A stretch of 64,000 nt of DNA from Kribbella jejuensis (GCF_006715085.1 NZ_VFMM01000002.1:124001-188000); one strand, 5' to 3'; counted from the first letter of the stretch, positions 1 to 10,117 are shown. The notes: generated by a model from the sequence alone, not told the origin. Translations and numbers: made by a program.

Positions 1-635
1 GAGGTGATCTGGACAGTCGGTGTGGTGGTCGGCGTCTTCGCGGGCTCCTCGGGTGTGCAGCCGTAGTGGTCGGTGCCGGTGATCGGCTGCGCGGAGTCGA
101 GGATCCTCCGGCGGAGCGTGTCGTCCTTCGTGAGCACGCTGAGCTTCACGCCGCCGACCACGCGGGTCTCCTCGGTCCAGCCGCCGTCGTACTGCTTGAT
201 CCCCGGCGCCTGCGTGTCGTTGAACCAGAGGTACGGCTGGCGATGGGCGAGTGGGATCACCGGCGTCGTGCAGGTGTACTCGCGGCTCGCCGACCACCCG
301 TTCACGCGGCCGATCGTCGGCACGGCCGTGTTCGCGAACGTCGTACAGGGCGCCGGGCCGGAGATGTACCGCGTCCAACTCGAAGGGACCTGCACCTGCA
401 CGGTTCTGAACGACTCCCAGCGCCAGGCGGAAGCCGCCCCTTGGGAGACCGGCGGAGAAGTAAGCCCTTGCGACGCGATGAGAACCGTGGCGACAGCCGC
501 GGCCGCGACGAGGGCGCCGATCGTGCGGTGGGAGCGGCGGCGCAGGCGGGCGTGGACGATTACCAGCAGGCCGCTGTCCGTCGGGGCGTCCGCCGCGTGT
601 TTTGCCAGACTCTCGGTGAGGGATCGTTCCTCCAC
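1..635 (-). CDS. Membrane-anchored exported protein, C-terminus cut off
   Basis: I read this frame on the minus strand; it stays open from about 672 to the window edge. The protein has a short cytoplasmic head of about 30 residues (ESLAKHAADAPTDSGLL), a basic RLRRRSH stretch, one hydrophobic segment (IGALVAAAAVATVLIA), and then an extracellular part containing paired cysteines and ending in a Pro/Thr-rich tail (EEPAKTPTTTPT). This head-helix-exported domain plan is common in actinobacterial proteins encoded beside ECF sigma factors, but the neighbour that would show this lies outside the window. Function is unknown. The GTG start is a guess: no clear ribosome site is visible, and CTG codons further upstream are also possible. 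It lies 39 bp downstream of the DUF4032 gene on the same strand. Confidence 0.6.
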   Translation of the reverse strand, partial: MEERSLTESLAKHAADAPTDSGLLVIVHARLRRRSHRTIGALVAAAAVATVLIASQGLTSPPVSQGAASAWRWESFRTVQVQVPSSWTRYISGPAPCTTFANTAVPTIGRVNGWSASREYTCTTPVIPLAHRQPYLWFNDTQAPGIKQYDGGWTEETRVVGGVKLSVLTKDDTLRRRILDSAQPITGTDHYGCTPEEPAKTPTTTPTVQIT

Positions 636-674
636 ACCCAGTTCACGCTGGTGAGGGGCGGAACGTTGCAGCTG

Positions 675-1901
675 TCAGTCGGGTTCGGACACCGGTGCTG
701 TCGGCAGGGCGAGTTTTTCGTCGGGTTTTGCGGCGAGCACGTCGTTCACGTACGAGCGGGCCGCTTCCATCGTGTCGACCTCGTGGCCGGCCTCCTCGGA
801 CAGGAACCAGCGGTGTTCGAGTACCTCGTGGAAGATCTCCGCGGGCTCGAGCTTGCGGCTCAGGTTCCGCGGGACCGAGCGGACGACGGGCTCGAACACG
901 TCGGTCAGCCACTGGTGGGCGACGATCTCCTCGTCCTCGTTCTGCTGGTCGGTCGCGGCCGCGAACGAGTCCAGGTCGTTGAGCAGCCGGCGCGCCTGGT
1001 TCTCCTCGACGTCCAGACCGGTGAGCCGGAGCAGCCGCCGCGAGTGGTGGCCGGCGTCCACGACCTTCGGCTGGATCCGGACCTGGCTGCCGTCCCAGTC
1101 GGTGATGATGTCGATCTCGGCGACGTCGAAGCCGAGCTCGTTCAGCCGCCGGATCCGCGAGTCCAGCCGGTGCATCTCGTCCCCGCCGAACTCCTCCGGC
1201 GCGGTCAGCTCGGCCCACAGCGCCTCGTACCGCTTCTGGATCGACTCGACGGTCTCCTGCGGGTCGATCGACTCGTCGAGCAGCCCGCCCTCCTGCAGGT
1301 CGAGGAGTTCGCCGAACAGGTTGATCTCCGCGGTGTACAGGTCGTGCGCGCGCTGCCCGTCGGAGATGTCCTGGTGCAGCTCGCCGGTCTCGGCGTCCAC
1401 GAGGTACGCCGCGAACGCACCGGCGTCGCGCCGGAACAGCGTGTTCGACAGCGAGCAGTCGCCCCAGAAGAACCCGAGCAGGTGCAGCCGGACGATCAGC
1501 GCCACCAGTGCGTCGATCAGCCGGTTCACGGTGTCCGGGCGCAGGGTGCTGGAGAACAGGGCCCGGTACGGCAGTGAGAACTGCAGGTGCCGGGTGATCA
1601 GGATCGAGTCGATCGGCTCGCCGTCGCGATCGACGCGGTCGGTGATCACGCCGACCGGTTCGACCGACGGGGCCTCGAGCCGTTCGAGGTCGCGGAGCAG
1701 GCGGTACTCGTGCATCGCGAGGTGCTCGAGGACCTCCTTGATCGCGTACACGCTGCCGTTGACCCGGACGAAGCGGACCACGTGCCGCGAGATACCGCGC
1801 GGCAGCGCGACCAGCTGGTCTTCGGGCCAGTCTTCCAGCGGGATGTCCCACGGGAGCGACAGCAGTCCGGTGTCCGGGCGGGTGGCGACGAATCGAGGCA
1901 C
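675..1901 (-). CDS. DUF4032 protein, kinase-like fold
   Basis: This 408-residue protein matches the actinobacterial DUF4032 family, which is related to the lipopolysaccharide-kinase/InaA protein-kinase-like fold. Family-like features are the N-terminal VATRPDTGLLSLPWD, the segment GISRHVVRFV, a Lys in VYAIKE, and GFFWGDCSLSNTLF, which resembles a kinase catalytic loop (xxDxxxxN). It also ends in the usual acidic C-terminal domain. No signal peptide or membrane helix is seen, so it should be cytosolic. The biological role of the family is not established. I chose the GTG that gives VPRFVATRPD because family members begin there; the frame remains open upstream through the operator region. It is divergent from the LacI gene, so the palindrome between them could affect both. 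Confidence 0.75.
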   Translation of the reverse strand: MPRFVATRPDTGLLSLPWDIPLEDWPEDQLVALPRGISRHVVRFVRVNGSVYAIKEVLEHLAMHEYRLLRDLERLEAPSVEPVGVITDRVDRDGEPIDSILITRHLQFSLPYRALFSSTLRPDTVNRLIDALVALIVRLHLLGFFWGDCSLSNTLFRRDAGAFAAYLVDAETGELHQDISDGQRAHDLYTAEINLFGELLDLQEGGLLDESIDPQETVESIQKRYEALWAELTAPEEFGGDEMHRLDSRIRRLNELGFDVAEIDIITDWDGSQVRIQPKVVDAGHHSRRLLRLTGLDVEENQARRLLNDLDSFAAATDQQNEDEEIVAHQWLTDVFEPVVRSVPRNLSRKLEPAEIFHEVLEHRWFLSEEAGHEVDTMEAARSYVNDVLAAKPDEKLALPTAPVSEPD

Positions 1902-1961
1902 GGGTACCAGTCTGGCAGCAAGCTGACCTCGCAGGCACTCCCTCCGCATCGCGAACGGCGC

Positions 1962-1987
1962 ACGCAAGTCCTTGCAAGAACTTGCGT
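1962..1987. promoter_or_regulatory. LacI-family operator, 26-bp palindrome
   Basis: The outer arms ACGCAAGT and ACTTGCGT are exact reverse complements. They flank a self-complementary CTTGCAAG core, with one unmatched base on each side. The site ends 22 bp before the LacI start. A 22-bp stretch of it (from 1964) differs at only three positions from the site before the second LacI gene at 18663. CTTGCA-type repeats are what I recall for Streptomyces MalR. Autoregulation of the LacI gene is the simplest reading. Confidence 0.75.
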
Positions 1988-2009
1988 GATCTGGCGTAGA
2001 GTTTGCGCC

Positions 2010-3002
2010 ATGACACGACGACTTGCAGAGGTGGCCAAGAAGGTCGGCGTCAGCGAGGCCACCGTCAGCCGGGTGCTGAACGGGAAGCCCGGCGTGTCCG
2101 AGGCCACCCGCGAAGCCGTGCTCACCGCGCTCGACGTCCTCGGGTACGAGCGCCCGACCCAGCTGCGCGGCGACCGGGCGCGGCTGGTCGGCCTGGTGCT
2201 GCCGGAGTTGCAGAACCCGATCTTCCCGGCGTTCGCCGAGGTCGTCGGCGGCGCGCTCGCCCAGCAAGGTTTCACCTCCTTGCTCTGCACCCGGACGCTC
2301 GGCGGCGTGTCCGAGGCCGACTACGTCGACCTGCTCCTCCAGCAGCAGGTATCGGGCGTGGTGTTCGCCGGCGGGTTCTACGCACAGGCGGACGCGCCGC
2401 ACCAGCACTACGAGCTGATCCAGGAGCGGAAGCTCCCCGCCGTACTGGTCAACGCCGCGGTCGACCACCTCGGGTTCCCGCAGGTCTCGTCGGACGACTA
2501 TGTCGCCGCGGAGATGGCGATCGGGCACCTCCGGGCGCTCGGGCATCGCCGGATCGGCATGGTTCTCGGACCCCGCGACCACATCCCGTCGCGGCGGAAG
2601 CTGGACGCCTTCCTGGCCGCCGAGGAGGCGGATCCGGAGCTCGTCGAGCACGCGATGTTCTCGCTCGAGGGCGGGCACGCGGCCGCCACCAAACTCGTGA
2701 ACCGCGGCGTCACCGGCATCGTCTGCGCCAGCGACATCCTTGCGCTCGGCGCGATCCGAGCGGTCCGGCGGGCCGGGCTGAGCGTGCCCGACGAGGTGTC
2801 GGTGATCGGGTACGACGACTCCGCGATGATGAACTGCACCGATCCGCCGCTGACCACCGTGCGGCAGCCGATCGACGCGATGGGCCGGGCCGCGGTCGAC
2901 ATGCTGGTCGCGCTGATCGAGCGCGCCGCCGTACCGGCCGACGAGCTGCTGTTCGAGCCCGAGCTCGTCGTCCGCGCCTCCACCGCCCGAGCCCGCATCT
3001 AA
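2010..3002 (+). CDS. LacI-family regulator, MalR/AglR-type
   Basis: This is a 330-residue sugar-responsive repressor. The N-terminal helix-turn-helix (about residues 5-25) has the classic VSEATVSRVLNGKPGVS, followed by the hinge and a periplasmic-binding-protein-like sensor domain ending in ELVVRAS. The start is the first ATG after the palindromic operator. It stands directly before a CUT1 sugar transporter and an alpha-glucosidase, with a strong terminator between, so it probably represses that operon and itself in the absence of alpha-glucosides. It is a clear paralogue of the LacI protein at 18712: VSEATVSRVLNGKPGV is identical in both. The inducer is inferred from the neighbours only. Confidence 0.85.
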   Translation: MTRRLAEVAKKVGVSEATVSRVLNGKPGVSEATREAVLTALDVLGYERPTQLRGDRARLVGLVLPELQNPIFPAFAEVVGGALAQQGFTSLLCTRTLGGVSEADYVDLLLQQQVSGVVFAGGFYAQADAPHQHYELIQERKLPAVLVNAAVDHLGFPQVSSDDYVAAEMAIGHLRALGHRRIGMVLGPRDHIPSRRKLDAFLAAEEADPELVEHAMFSLEGGHAAATKLVNRGVTGIVCASDILALGAIRAVRRAGLSVPDEVSVIGYDDSAMMNCTDPPLTTVRQPIDAMGRAAVDMLVALIERAAVPADELLFEPELVVRASTARARI

Positions 3003-3017
3003 CTGCGGCCACCCCCG

Positions 3018-3050
3018 AGCAGCCGCTGACCGACCAGGTCAGCGGCTGCT
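3018..3050 (+). terminator. Terminator after lacI
   Basis: A perfect 14-bp stem (arms 3018-3031 and 3037-3050) has a GACCA loop and sits 15 bp after the LacI stop. There is no strong T run, as usual in high-GC actinobacteria. It separates the regulator from the transporter operon. Confidence 0.85.
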
Positions 3051-3176
3051 GTCGTTTGCCCGATAGCAGGCAATCTCCCATGAGCAGTCACGTTTTTGCA
3101 ATCTCAGATCGAAGTATTGCGTTCATGGGTCCAATTCCCTACGGTGTCGGGCACCAGGGAAAGGGAGAGGGTGGAA
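3051..3176 (+). promoter_or_regulatory. Probable promoter region of the sugar-transport operon
   Basis: This 126-bp gap is unusually AT-rich for the window around 3093-3121. Two TTGC motifs (TTGCAA at 3096, TTGCG at 3117) lie 21 bp apart, two helical turns, and resemble halves of the LacI operator at 1962. An inverted TTGCC/GGCAA pair spans about 3056-3073. No clean -35/-10 pair could be assigned. A strong ribosome site (AAGGGAGAGG) precedes the ATG at 3177. Confidence 0.35.
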
Positions 3177-4541
3177 ATGACCACAGCGCGCCGCGGGCTC
3201 AGCCTGCTGCTGGTGATGGGACTCGGTCTGGCGGCCGCGTCCTGCGGTACGGACGACAAGAAGCCGGCGGGGGACGCGGCCGGCGGTCCGGTCACGATCA
3301 CGGTCGGCTGCGAGCCGCCGAAGAGCAACCCGAAGGAGCGCGAGGCCTGGGAGGCCGACGTCGCCACGTTCCAGAAGGCGCATCCGAACATCACGGTCCA
3401 GGGCAAGGACGCCTTCCCCTGTATCAACCCCGACACGTTCCAGGCCAAGCTGGCCGGCGGGACGCAGGAGGACGTGTTCTACGTCTACTACACCGACGTC
3501 CGGAAGATCATCGAGAAGAAGCAGGGCGCCGACATCAGCCAGTACGTCGGCAGCGTGGGCGCGGTGAAGGACCTGCGGCCGGACGTGATGGGTGTGTTCA
3601 GGGACGGCGACAAGACGTACGGGCTGCCGCGGAACAACTACAACATGGGCCTGGTCTACAACCGGAAGCTGTTCACGCAGGCCGGTCTCGACCCGGACAA
3701 CCCGCCGAAGACATGGGACGACGTACGGGCGGCCGCGAAGAAGATCGCCGCGCTCGGACCGGGGTACGTCGGGTTCGGCGAGTATTCGGCCGGGAACACC
3801 GGCGGCTGGCACTTCGCCGCGGAGCTGTACGCGCGCGGCGGGTCGATGGTGAGCGACGACGGCAAGACCGCGGCGTTCAACAGCGACCAGGGCCGGGCGG
3901 TGCTGGAGAACCTGAAGAAGATGCGCTGGGACGACAACTCCATGGGCAGCAAGCAGCTGCTGCAGTGGGCGGACCTGATGCGCATGCTGGGCGGCGGCAA
4001 GCTCGGCATGATGATCGGTGCGCCGGACGTCGTGCAGTCGGTGAACAACGACTTCAAGGGCAAGTTCGAGGACTACGGCGTGACCGCCGTACCGGAGTCG
4101 GGCGGGCAGTCGTCGCTGAGCGGTGGCGACGGGTACATGTTCAACCCGAAGGCGTCGCCGGAGAAGATCAAGGCGGGGCTGCAGTGGCTGGAGTTCCACG
4201 AGCTGACGCCGGGGCAGGGGCAGTTCAACTACCAGCGCGCGAAGGAGCAGGGCCGTCCGGTGGGGCTGCCGATCCCGGATCTGTACGGGAACAGTGCCCC
4301 GGGCAACCAGATCAACGCACTGCGGAAGCAGTACGCGACGGTGCCGGTGGACAACTTCGCACCGTACGTCGCTGCCCAGGGCAACATCACCAACAAACTC
4401 GAACCGCCGAAGGCGCAGGAGCTGTACGCGGTCCTCGACGTCGCGATGTCCGCGGTTCTGACCCGCAAGGACGCCGACATCAACAAGCTGCTCGCGGACG
4501 CAGAGTCCAAGGCCAACAAGATCCTCGCGAAGAACACGTAA
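3177..4541 (+). CDS. CUT1 sugar ABC transporter, substrate-binding lipoprotein
   Basis: This 454-residue lipoprotein has a basic N-terminus, a hydrophobic signal and the lipobox LAAASC, placing the lipidated Cys at 23. The mature protein has the layout of solute-binding family 1 (MalE-like). It would capture an oligosaccharide outside the cell and deliver it to the two permeases encoded next. The ATG at 3177 is chosen for its strong ribosome site and because it begins the signal peptide. The stop overlaps the next start (TAATG). The adjacent GH13 glucosidase suggests an alpha-glucoside such as maltose, trehalose or a malto-oligosaccharide; the exact substrate cannot be read from the sequence. 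Confidence 0.88.
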   Translation: MTTARRGLSLLLVMGLGLAAASCGTDDKKPAGDAAGGPVTITVGCEPPKSNPKEREAWEADVATFQKAHPNITVQGKDAFPCINPDTFQAKLAGGTQEDVFYVYYTDVRKIIEKKQGADISQYVGSVGAVKDLRPDVMGVFRDGDKTYGLPRNNYNMGLVYNRKLFTQAGLDPDNPPKTWDDVRAAAKKIAALGPGYVGFGEYSAGNTGGWHFAAELYARGGSMVSDDGKTAAFNSDQGRAVLENLKKMRWDDNSMGSKQLLQWADLMRMLGGGKLGMMIGAPDVVQSVNNDFKGKFEDYGVTAVPESGGQSSLSGGDGYMFNPKASPEKIKAGLQWLEFHELTPGQGQFNYQRAKEQGRPVGLPIPDLYGNSAPGNQINALRKQYATVPVDNFAPYVAAQGNITNKLEPPKAQELYAVLDVAMSAVLTRKDADINKLLADAESKANKILAKNT

Positions 4542-5494
4542 TGACGGTGACCGAGGAGCAGGTCCGTCGCCCCCAGGCTCAGGGGGCGACGGGCCCGCGA
4601 TCGTCAGACGATCACGGCGCACTGCGGCGGGCGGTCGGGCGAAATCTGACTGCGTACGGCTTTCTGTGTGGGGCTTTGATCTGTTTCGCGCTGTTCTCCT
4701 GGTATCCGATGGTGCGGGAGATCGTGCTCAGTTTTCAGCAGAACAACTTCGTGGATCCGGGGAAGTGGGTCGGGTTCGAGAACTTCAGGACCGTGTTCGC
4801 GGACCCGGCGTTCGCGGCGGCGTGGTTGAACACAGCGGCGTTCAGTGGGTTGGCGTTGGTGATCGGGTCTGCCGTGCCGTTCGTACTGGCCGTCGTACTC
4901 AACGAGCTGAAGCACGCGAAGGCGTACCTGCGGTTCGTGGTCTACCTGCCGGTGATGCTGCCGCCCGCAGTCGCCGTCCTGCTGTTCAAGTGGTTCTACG
5001 ACCCAGGATCGGGCCTGTTCAACCAGGCCCTGGACGTCGTACACCTCCCGCCGTTGAGCTGGCTCGACTCCACCAGCACCGCGCTGATCAGCCTGGTGAT
5101 CGTGTCGACCTGGATGAACCTCGGCACCGGGACCTTGATCTACCTCGCCGCACTGCAGAGCATTCCGGGTGACCTCTACGAGTCGGCCGAACTCGACGGC
5201 GCCGGTCTGCTCAGGCGGGTCTGGCATGTGACGATCCCGCAGACCAAGCTCATCCTGCTGGTGATGCTGCTTCTGCAGGTCGTCGCGACCATGCAGGTCT
5301 TCATCGAGCCGTACCTGCTGACCGGCGGCGGGCCGGAGAACGCGACGGTGACGGTCGCGTACCTGATGTACCAGTACGCCTTCAACTTCGGCGACTTCGG
5401 CGGCGGCTCCGCCCTCGGGCTGATGCTGATGATCGTGCTGCTGGTCTTCTCCGCCGTCTACCTGCGGATCTCGCGCGAGGAGGCGGAACGATGA
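4541..5494 (+). CDS. CUT1 sugar ABC permease, MalF-type
   Basis: This 317-residue inner-membrane subunit has about six hydrophobic helices, beginning with LTAYGFLCGALICFALFSWY. It carries the EAA loop that contacts the ATPase, seen as ESAELDGAGLLRRVWHVTIP near residue 210. The N-terminal 35 residues are hydrophilic. Translation is coupled to both neighbours: the start overlaps the previous stop by one base and its end overlaps the next gene by four bases. No ATPase gene is present in the operon, so energy must come from a shared subunit, most likely the MsiK encoded at 17408. Confidence 0.9.
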   Translation: MTVTEEQVRRPQAQGATGPRSSDDHGALRRAVGRNLTAYGFLCGALICFALFSWYPMVREIVLSFQQNNFVDPGKWVGFENFRTVFADPAFAAAWLNTAAFSGLALVIGSAVPFVLAVVLNELKHAKAYLRFVVYLPVMLPPAVAVLLFKWFYDPGSGLFNQALDVVHLPPLSWLDSTSTALISLVIVSTWMNLGTGTLIYLAALQSIPGDLYESAELDGAGLLRRVWHVTIPQTKLILLVMLLLQVVATMQVFIEPYLLTGGGPENATVTVAYLMYQYAFNFGDFGGGSALGLMLMIVLLVFSAVYLRISREEAER

Positions 5495-6360
5495 GAACCC
5501 TCGTGTCACCGCTGGCGCTGCGCACCCCACGCGGCCGGATCGTCTACTGGACGGTCCTCACGGTCACAGTGATCTGCTTCACCGGCGCCTTCGTGTTCCC
5601 GCTGTACTGGATGGTGACCGGCGCGCTCAAGTCGCCGGACGAGCTCGCGCAGATCCCGCCGAGCTTCTTCCCGAAGTCGTTCGACTTCCACGTGTACGCC
5701 GACGCGTGGGAACAACTGCAGCTCGGGGTGTTCCTGAAGAACACCGCGTTGTACGCCGGCGGTGCCTGGTTGTTCACGTTGGCGGTCGACGTCACCGCGG
5801 CGTACGCGCTGTCGAAGCTGCGGCCGGTACTCGGGAAACTTGTACTCGGTGCCATGTTGGCGACGTTGATGATTCCGCCGATGGTGCTGTTGCTGCCGAC
5901 GTACCTGGTCGCGAAGGATCTGCCGATTCTGCATGCCGATCTGCTGAACACCCCGTGGGCGATCTGGTTGCCGGCGGCGGCCAACGGTTTCTTCGTGTTC
6001 CTGTTGAAGCGGTTCTTCGACTCGATCCCGAAGGAGCTGCTGGAAGCCGCGGAGATCGACGGCGCGTCACCGCTGCGCATCCTCTGGTCGATCGTGCTGC
6101 CGGTGTCCCGCCCGATCATCGGCGTGGTCTCGATCCTGTCGGTGGTCACCGTCTGGAAGGACTTCGTCTGGCCGCTGCTGGTGCTTCCGGAGACCGACAA
6201 GATGTCGATCAGCGTCGGCATCGCGTCGCTTTCCGCCCAGATGCCGCAGAACGTCCTGATTGCGTCGCTGGTGATCGCCAGCCTGCCGACAATCCTTGTT
6301 TTCTTCGTATTCCAGCGCAGCATCATGGCCGGCCTCACCGCCGGAAGTCTGAAGGGTTAA
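5491..6360 (+). CDS. CUT1 sugar ABC permease, MalG-type
   Basis: This 289-residue partner permease has six predicted helices and an EAA loop reading EAAEIDGASPLRILWSIVLP near residue 185. Typical MalG-like features are the GALKSPDEL segment after the first helix and the C-terminal QRSIMAGLTAGSLKG. The start overlaps the preceding stop (ATGA), and the stop is nine bases before the glucosidase ATG, so all four genes form one transcription unit. Confidence 0.9.
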   Translation: MRTLVSPLALRTPRGRIVYWTVLTVTVICFTGAFVFPLYWMVTGALKSPDELAQIPPSFFPKSFDFHVYADAWEQLQLGVFLKNTALYAGGAWLFTLAVDVTAAYALSKLRPVLGKLVLGAMLATLMIPPMVLLLPTYLVAKDLPILHADLLNTPWAIWLPAAANGFFVFLLKRFFDSIPKELLEAAEIDGASPLRILWSIVLPVSRPIIGVVSILSVVTVWKDFVWPLLVLPETDKMSISVGIASLSAQMPQNVLIASLVIASLPTILVFFVFQRSIMAGLTAGSLKG

Positions 6361-6369
6361 GGAGATTTG

Positions 6370-7911
6370 ATGGCGGACGAGTGGTGGCGTGGGGCTGCGA
6401 TTTATCAGGTGTATCTGCGGAGTTTCGCCGATGGGAACGGGGACGGGATCGGGGATCTGGCAGGTCTGCGGGAGAGGTTGCCATATCTGGCCGAGCTGGG
6501 TGTCGACGCGATCTGGTTGAACCCGTGGTACCCGTCGCCGATGGCCGACGGCGGGTACGACGTGGCCGACTACCGGGCGATCGACCCGGCGTTCGGGACG
6601 CTGGCGGCGGCGGAGACCTACATCGCGGAGGCGCACGCGCTCGGCATCCGGACGATCATCGACATCGTCCCGAACCATGGGTCGGACCAACAGGACTGGT
6701 TCCTCCAGGCACTCCAGGCCGGCCCCGGTTCCCCCGAACGCGAACGCTTCCTGTTCCGCCCCGGCCGCGACGACGGTCCGCCCAACGACTGGCAGTCGAT
6801 CTTCAACGGACCGGCCTGGACGCAGGTCGAGGACGGCGAGTGGTACCTGCACCTGTTCGCCCCGGAGCAGCCCGACTTCAACTGGCGCAACGCCGAGGTC
6901 GTGGAGGAGTTCCACGACATCCTCCGGTTCTGGCTGGACCGCGGCGTCGACGGCATCCGGATCGACAGCGCCGCCGTCCTGTTCAAGGATCTGGACAGCG
7001 TCGAGGAGTCGTACACCGACCACGACGAGGTGCATGAGGTGTACCGCGGCTGGCGGCGGATCTCCGACCAGTACCAGGACCGGTTCTTCGTCGGCGAGAT
7101 GTGGATGCCGGACCAGGAGCGGTTCGCGCTGTACCTGCGCCCGGACGAGCTGCACACCGCGTTCAACTTCGACTTCCTGTCCCGCCCGTGGGAGGCGGGC
7201 GAACTGAAGGCGTCGATCGACCTGACGCTGTCGACGCACGTGCCGATCGGTGCGCCGCCGACCTGGGTGCTGTCGAACCACGACGTGACCCGACCGGTGA
7301 CGAAGTACGGGCGTGCGGACACGTCGTTCTCACATCAGGATCGCAAGCACGGGATGCCGACCGATCTCGTGCTGGGGGAGCGCCGCGCGCGGGCCGCTGC
7401 GCTGCTGGCGATGGCGTTGCCTGGTGGTCTGTACGTCTACCAGGGTGAGGAGCTGGGTCTGCCCGAGGTAGAGGATCTGCCGGACGACCTGCTCCAGGAC
7501 CCGATCTTCACTCGCTCGAAGGGCGCCGATCGCGGACGGGATGGTTGCCGTGTGCCCCTGCCGTGGTCCGGGAAGGAGCCGCCGTTCGGGTTCGGGGACG
7601 GTACGCCGTGGTTGCCGCAACCGGCGGACTGGAAGAACCTGACGGTCGAATCGCAGTTCGATGATCAGAACTCGATGTTGGCCCTGTACCGCACCGGACT
7701 GCGGTTGCGGCGCGAGTTGCTCGGGGACGGGACTTTGTCCTGGGTGGACTCTGCTGCTGACGTGCTGGTGTTCCGGCGGGAGCGGTTGACGTGTGTCACC
7801 AACTTGAGCGCCGACGCGGTCGACCTGCCGCCGTACGAGGAGGTGCTGATCTCCAGCATTCCTCTCGACGACGGCAGGCTTCCGAGCGATGCGACCGCCT
7901 GGATCAGGTGA
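6370..7911 (+). CDS. GH13 alpha-glucosidase
   Basis: This 513-residue enzyme of the alpha-amylase superfamily probably hydrolyses the sugar imported by the preceding transporter, releasing glucose in the cytoplasm (no signal peptide). The conserved regions are clear: [10 protein letters not shown] (region I), [10 protein letters not shown] with the nucleophile Asp199, FFVGEMW with the acid/base Glu243, and [10 protein letters not shown] with the transition-state Asp305. Length and order match oligo-1,6-glucosidase/alpha-glucosidase/trehalose-6-phosphate-hydrolase-type members; linkage preference is not decidable here. GGAG five bases before the ATG supports this start over a TTG one codon upstream. 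Its last 8 bp overlap the end of the convergent copA. Confidence 0.9.
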   Translation: MADEWWRGAAIYQVYLRSFADGNGDGIGDLAGLRERLPYLAELGVDAIWLNPWYPSPMADGGYDVADYRAIDPAFGTLAAAETYIAEAHALGIRTIIDIVPNHGSDQQDWFLQALQAGPGSPERERFLFRPGRDDGPPNDWQSIFNGPAWTQVEDGEWYLHLFAPEQPDFNWRNAEVVEEFHDILRFWLDRGVDGIRIDSAAVLFKDLDSVEESYTDHDEVHEVYRGWRRISDQYQDRFFVGEMWMPDQERFALYLRPDELHTAFNFDFLSRPWEAGELKASIDLTLSTHVPIGAPPTWVLSNHDVTRPVTKYGRADTSFSHQDRKHGMPTDLVLGERRARAAALLAMALPGGLYVYQGEELGLPEVEDLPDDLLQDPIFTRSKGADRGRDGCRVPLPWSGKEPPFGFGDGTPWLPQPADWKNLTVESQFDDQNSMLALYRTGLRLRRELLGDGTLSWVDSAADVLVFRRERLTCVTNLSADAVDLPPYEEVLISSIPLDDGRLPSDATAWIR

Positions 7912-10117
7912 GCGGCTTGAACCGCCGTAGCCGCAGGCTGTTCGAGACTACGAAGACCGAGCTGAACGCCATCGCGGCGCCGGCCAGCATCGGGTTGAGC
8001 AGGCCGGCGGCGGCCAGCGGTAGGGCGGCCACGTTGTAGGCGAAGGCCCAGAACAGGTTGCCCTTGATCGTGCGGAGCGTGCTGCGGGAGAGCCGGATGG
8101 CGTCCGCAGCCGCCCGCAGGTCACCGCGTACCAGGGTCAGGTCGCTCGCCTCGATTGCGACGTCGGTACCGGTACCCATGCTCAGCCCGAGGTCGGCCTG
8201 GGCGAGGGCGGCCGCGTCGTTCACGCCGTCGCCGACCATCGCGACGACCCGGCCCTGGTCCTGCAGTTGCTTCACCGCGTCGACCTTGCCGGCCGGCAGC
8301 ACCTCGGCGATCACGTCGTCGATGCCGACCTCGGCGCCGACCTTCGTCGCGACGGCCTCGTTGTCACCGGTCAACAGCACCGGCCGCAGCCCGAGGGACT
8401 TGAGTTGCCGGATCGCCTCGACGGACGTCGGTTTCACGGTGTCCGCGACCACCAGTACGGCTCGTGCTTCGCCGTCCCAGCCGACGGCGACCGCCGTACT
8501 GCCCTCGGCCTCCGCGTGCTCCTTCGCATGCGCCAGTTCGTCCGGCAGGTGCTGGCTCCACTCCTCCAGCAACCGCGTGCGCCCGACGAGTACCGCGTGC
8601 CCGTCGACGATCCCTTGCACACCAAGGCCCTCGACGTTCCCGAAGTCCTCGACGTCGGGCAGCCCGCCCTCGGCCGCAGCGGCCCGCGCCACGGCCTGCG
8701 CGATCGGGTGCTCACTCGAATGCTCGAGCGCGCCCGCCAACCGCAGTACCTCGGAACGCTGCTGACCGGGCGCCAGCAGTACGTCGACCAACTCCATCCG
8801 GCCCGTGGTGACCGTGCCCGTCTTGTCGAGTACGACGGTGTCGACCCGCCGCGTGGACTCCAGCACCTCCGGCCCCTTGATCAGGATGCCGAGCTGTGCG
8901 CCCCGGCCGGTACCGACCATCAAGGCCGTCGGCGTGGCCAGGCCCAGCGCACACGGGCAGGCGATGATCAGTACGGCGACCGCGGCCGTGAACGCGACCT
9001 CCACCGGCGAACCGTTGCCCAGCCAGAACCCGAGCGTGGCCAGCGCTAGGCCGATCACGATCGGTACGAAGATGCCGGACACCTTGTCGGCGAGCCGTTG
9101 GACGGCGGCCTTCCCGTTCTGCGCGTCCTCGACCAGGCGGGCCATCTGCGCGAGCTGCGTGTCCGCGCCGACCCGGCTCGCCCGGACCACCAGCCGGCCG
9201 CCGGCATTGACGGTCGCACCAACGACCGCGTCGCCTTCGCCGACCTCGACCGGTACGGACTCACCGGTCAGCATCGACGCGTCGACGGCACTGCTGCCGG
9301 TCACGATCACGCCGTCGGTGGCGATCTTCTCGCCGGGCCGGACGACGAACTCGTCACCCACGACGAGCTGATCGGCGGGGATCCGGGTCTCGGTACCGTT
9401 CCGCAGTACGGCGACGTCCTTCGCGCCGAGCTCCAGCAAGGCGCGCAGCGCGGCGCCCGAGCGGCGCTTGGCGCGTGCCTCGAAGTACCGGCCGGCGAGG
9501 ATGAACGTGGTGACACCGGCCGCCACCTCGAGGTAGATCTCTTCGGCGCCGCCGCCCCGGGACGGGATCAGCGTGAACGGCATCTTCATCCCGGGCCGGC
9601 CGGCGCCGCCGATGAACAGCGCGTACAGCGACCAGAGGAACGCGCTCACCACGCCCAGCGAGATCAGCGTGTCCATCGTGGCGGCGCCGTGCCGCAGGTT
9701 CGTCCAGGCGGCCTTGTGGAACGGCCAGGCCGCCCACGTCACCACCGGGAACGCCAGCGTCAGCGACGCCCACTGCCACGACTCGAACTGCAGCGCCGGG
9801 ATCATCCCGAACGCGATCACCGGCACCGCGAGCGTGATGCTCGCGATCAGCCGCTGCCGCAGCGGTTTCAGCTCGTCCGGCTCCTCGGCCTCCGTGGCGA
9901 CGGCCGGCGTCGGCAGAGCCGCGGTGTAACCGGTTTGCTCGACGGTGGCGACCAGGTCGTCGGTCGAGACACCCTCCGGGAACGTCACCTTCGCCTTCTC
10001 AGTGGCGTAGTTGACAGTCGCAGTGACGCCGTCCATCCGGTTCAGCTTCTTCTCGACCCGGGCGGCGCAGGAGGCGCACGTCATCCCGCCGATGATGAGC
10101 TCAACGGACTGGCTCAT
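7904..10117 (-). CDS. copA: Copper-exporting P1B-type ATPase CopA
   Basis: This 737-residue ATP-driven pump expels Cu(I) from the cytoplasm. In order it has an N-terminal heavy-metal domain with GGMTCASC (Cys14/Cys17), paired helices, the actuator motif TGES, the transmembrane metal site CPC near residue 385, the phosphorylation motif DKTGT near residue 430, the HP motif (SSEHP), and the hinge motif [10 protein letters not shown]. This is a complete P1B-1 set. It is the last gene of csoR-copZ-exported protein-copA, and its start overlaps the end of the upstream gene by 17 bp. Expression should follow copper through CsoR. Confidence 0.96.
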   Translation of the reverse strand: MSQSVELIIGGMTCASCAARVEKKLNRMDGVTATVNYATEKAKVTFPEGVSTDDLVATVEQTGYTAALPTPAVATEAEEPDELKPLRQRLIASITLAVPVIAFGMIPALQFESWQWASLTLAFPVVTWAAWPFHKAAWTNLRHGAATMDTLISLGVVSAFLWSLYALFIGGAGRPGMKMPFTLIPSRGGGAEEIYLEVAAGVTTFILAGRYFEARAKRRSGAALRALLELGAKDVAVLRNGTETRIPADQLVVGDEFVVRPGEKIATDGVIVTGSSAVDASMLTGESVPVEVGEGDAVVGATVNAGGRLVVRASRVGADTQLAQMARLVEDAQNGKAAVQRLADKVSGIFVPIVIGLALATLGFWLGNGSPVEVAFTAAVAVLIIACPCALGLATPTALMVGTGRGAQLGILIKGPEVLESTRRVDTVVLDKTGTVTTGRMELVDVLLAPGQQRSEVLRLAGALEHSSEHPIAQAVARAAAAEGGLPDVEDFGNVEGLGVQGIVDGHAVLVGRTRLLEEWSQHLPDELAHAKEHAEAEGSTAVAVGWDGEARAVLVVADTVKPTSVEAIRQLKSLGLRPVLLTGDNEAVATKVGAEVGIDDVIAEVLPAGKVDAVKQLQDQGRVVAMVGDGVNDAAALAQADLGLSMGTGTDVAIEASDLTLVRGDLRAAADAIRLSRSTLRTIKGNLFWAFAYNVAALPLAAAGLLNPMLAGAAMAFSSVFVVSNSLRLRRFKPLT

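Noticed and set aside
73..654. Plus-strand open frame at the window start
   Set aside because: The minus strand gives a better protein with a helix and exported domain; the plus frame has no motifs.
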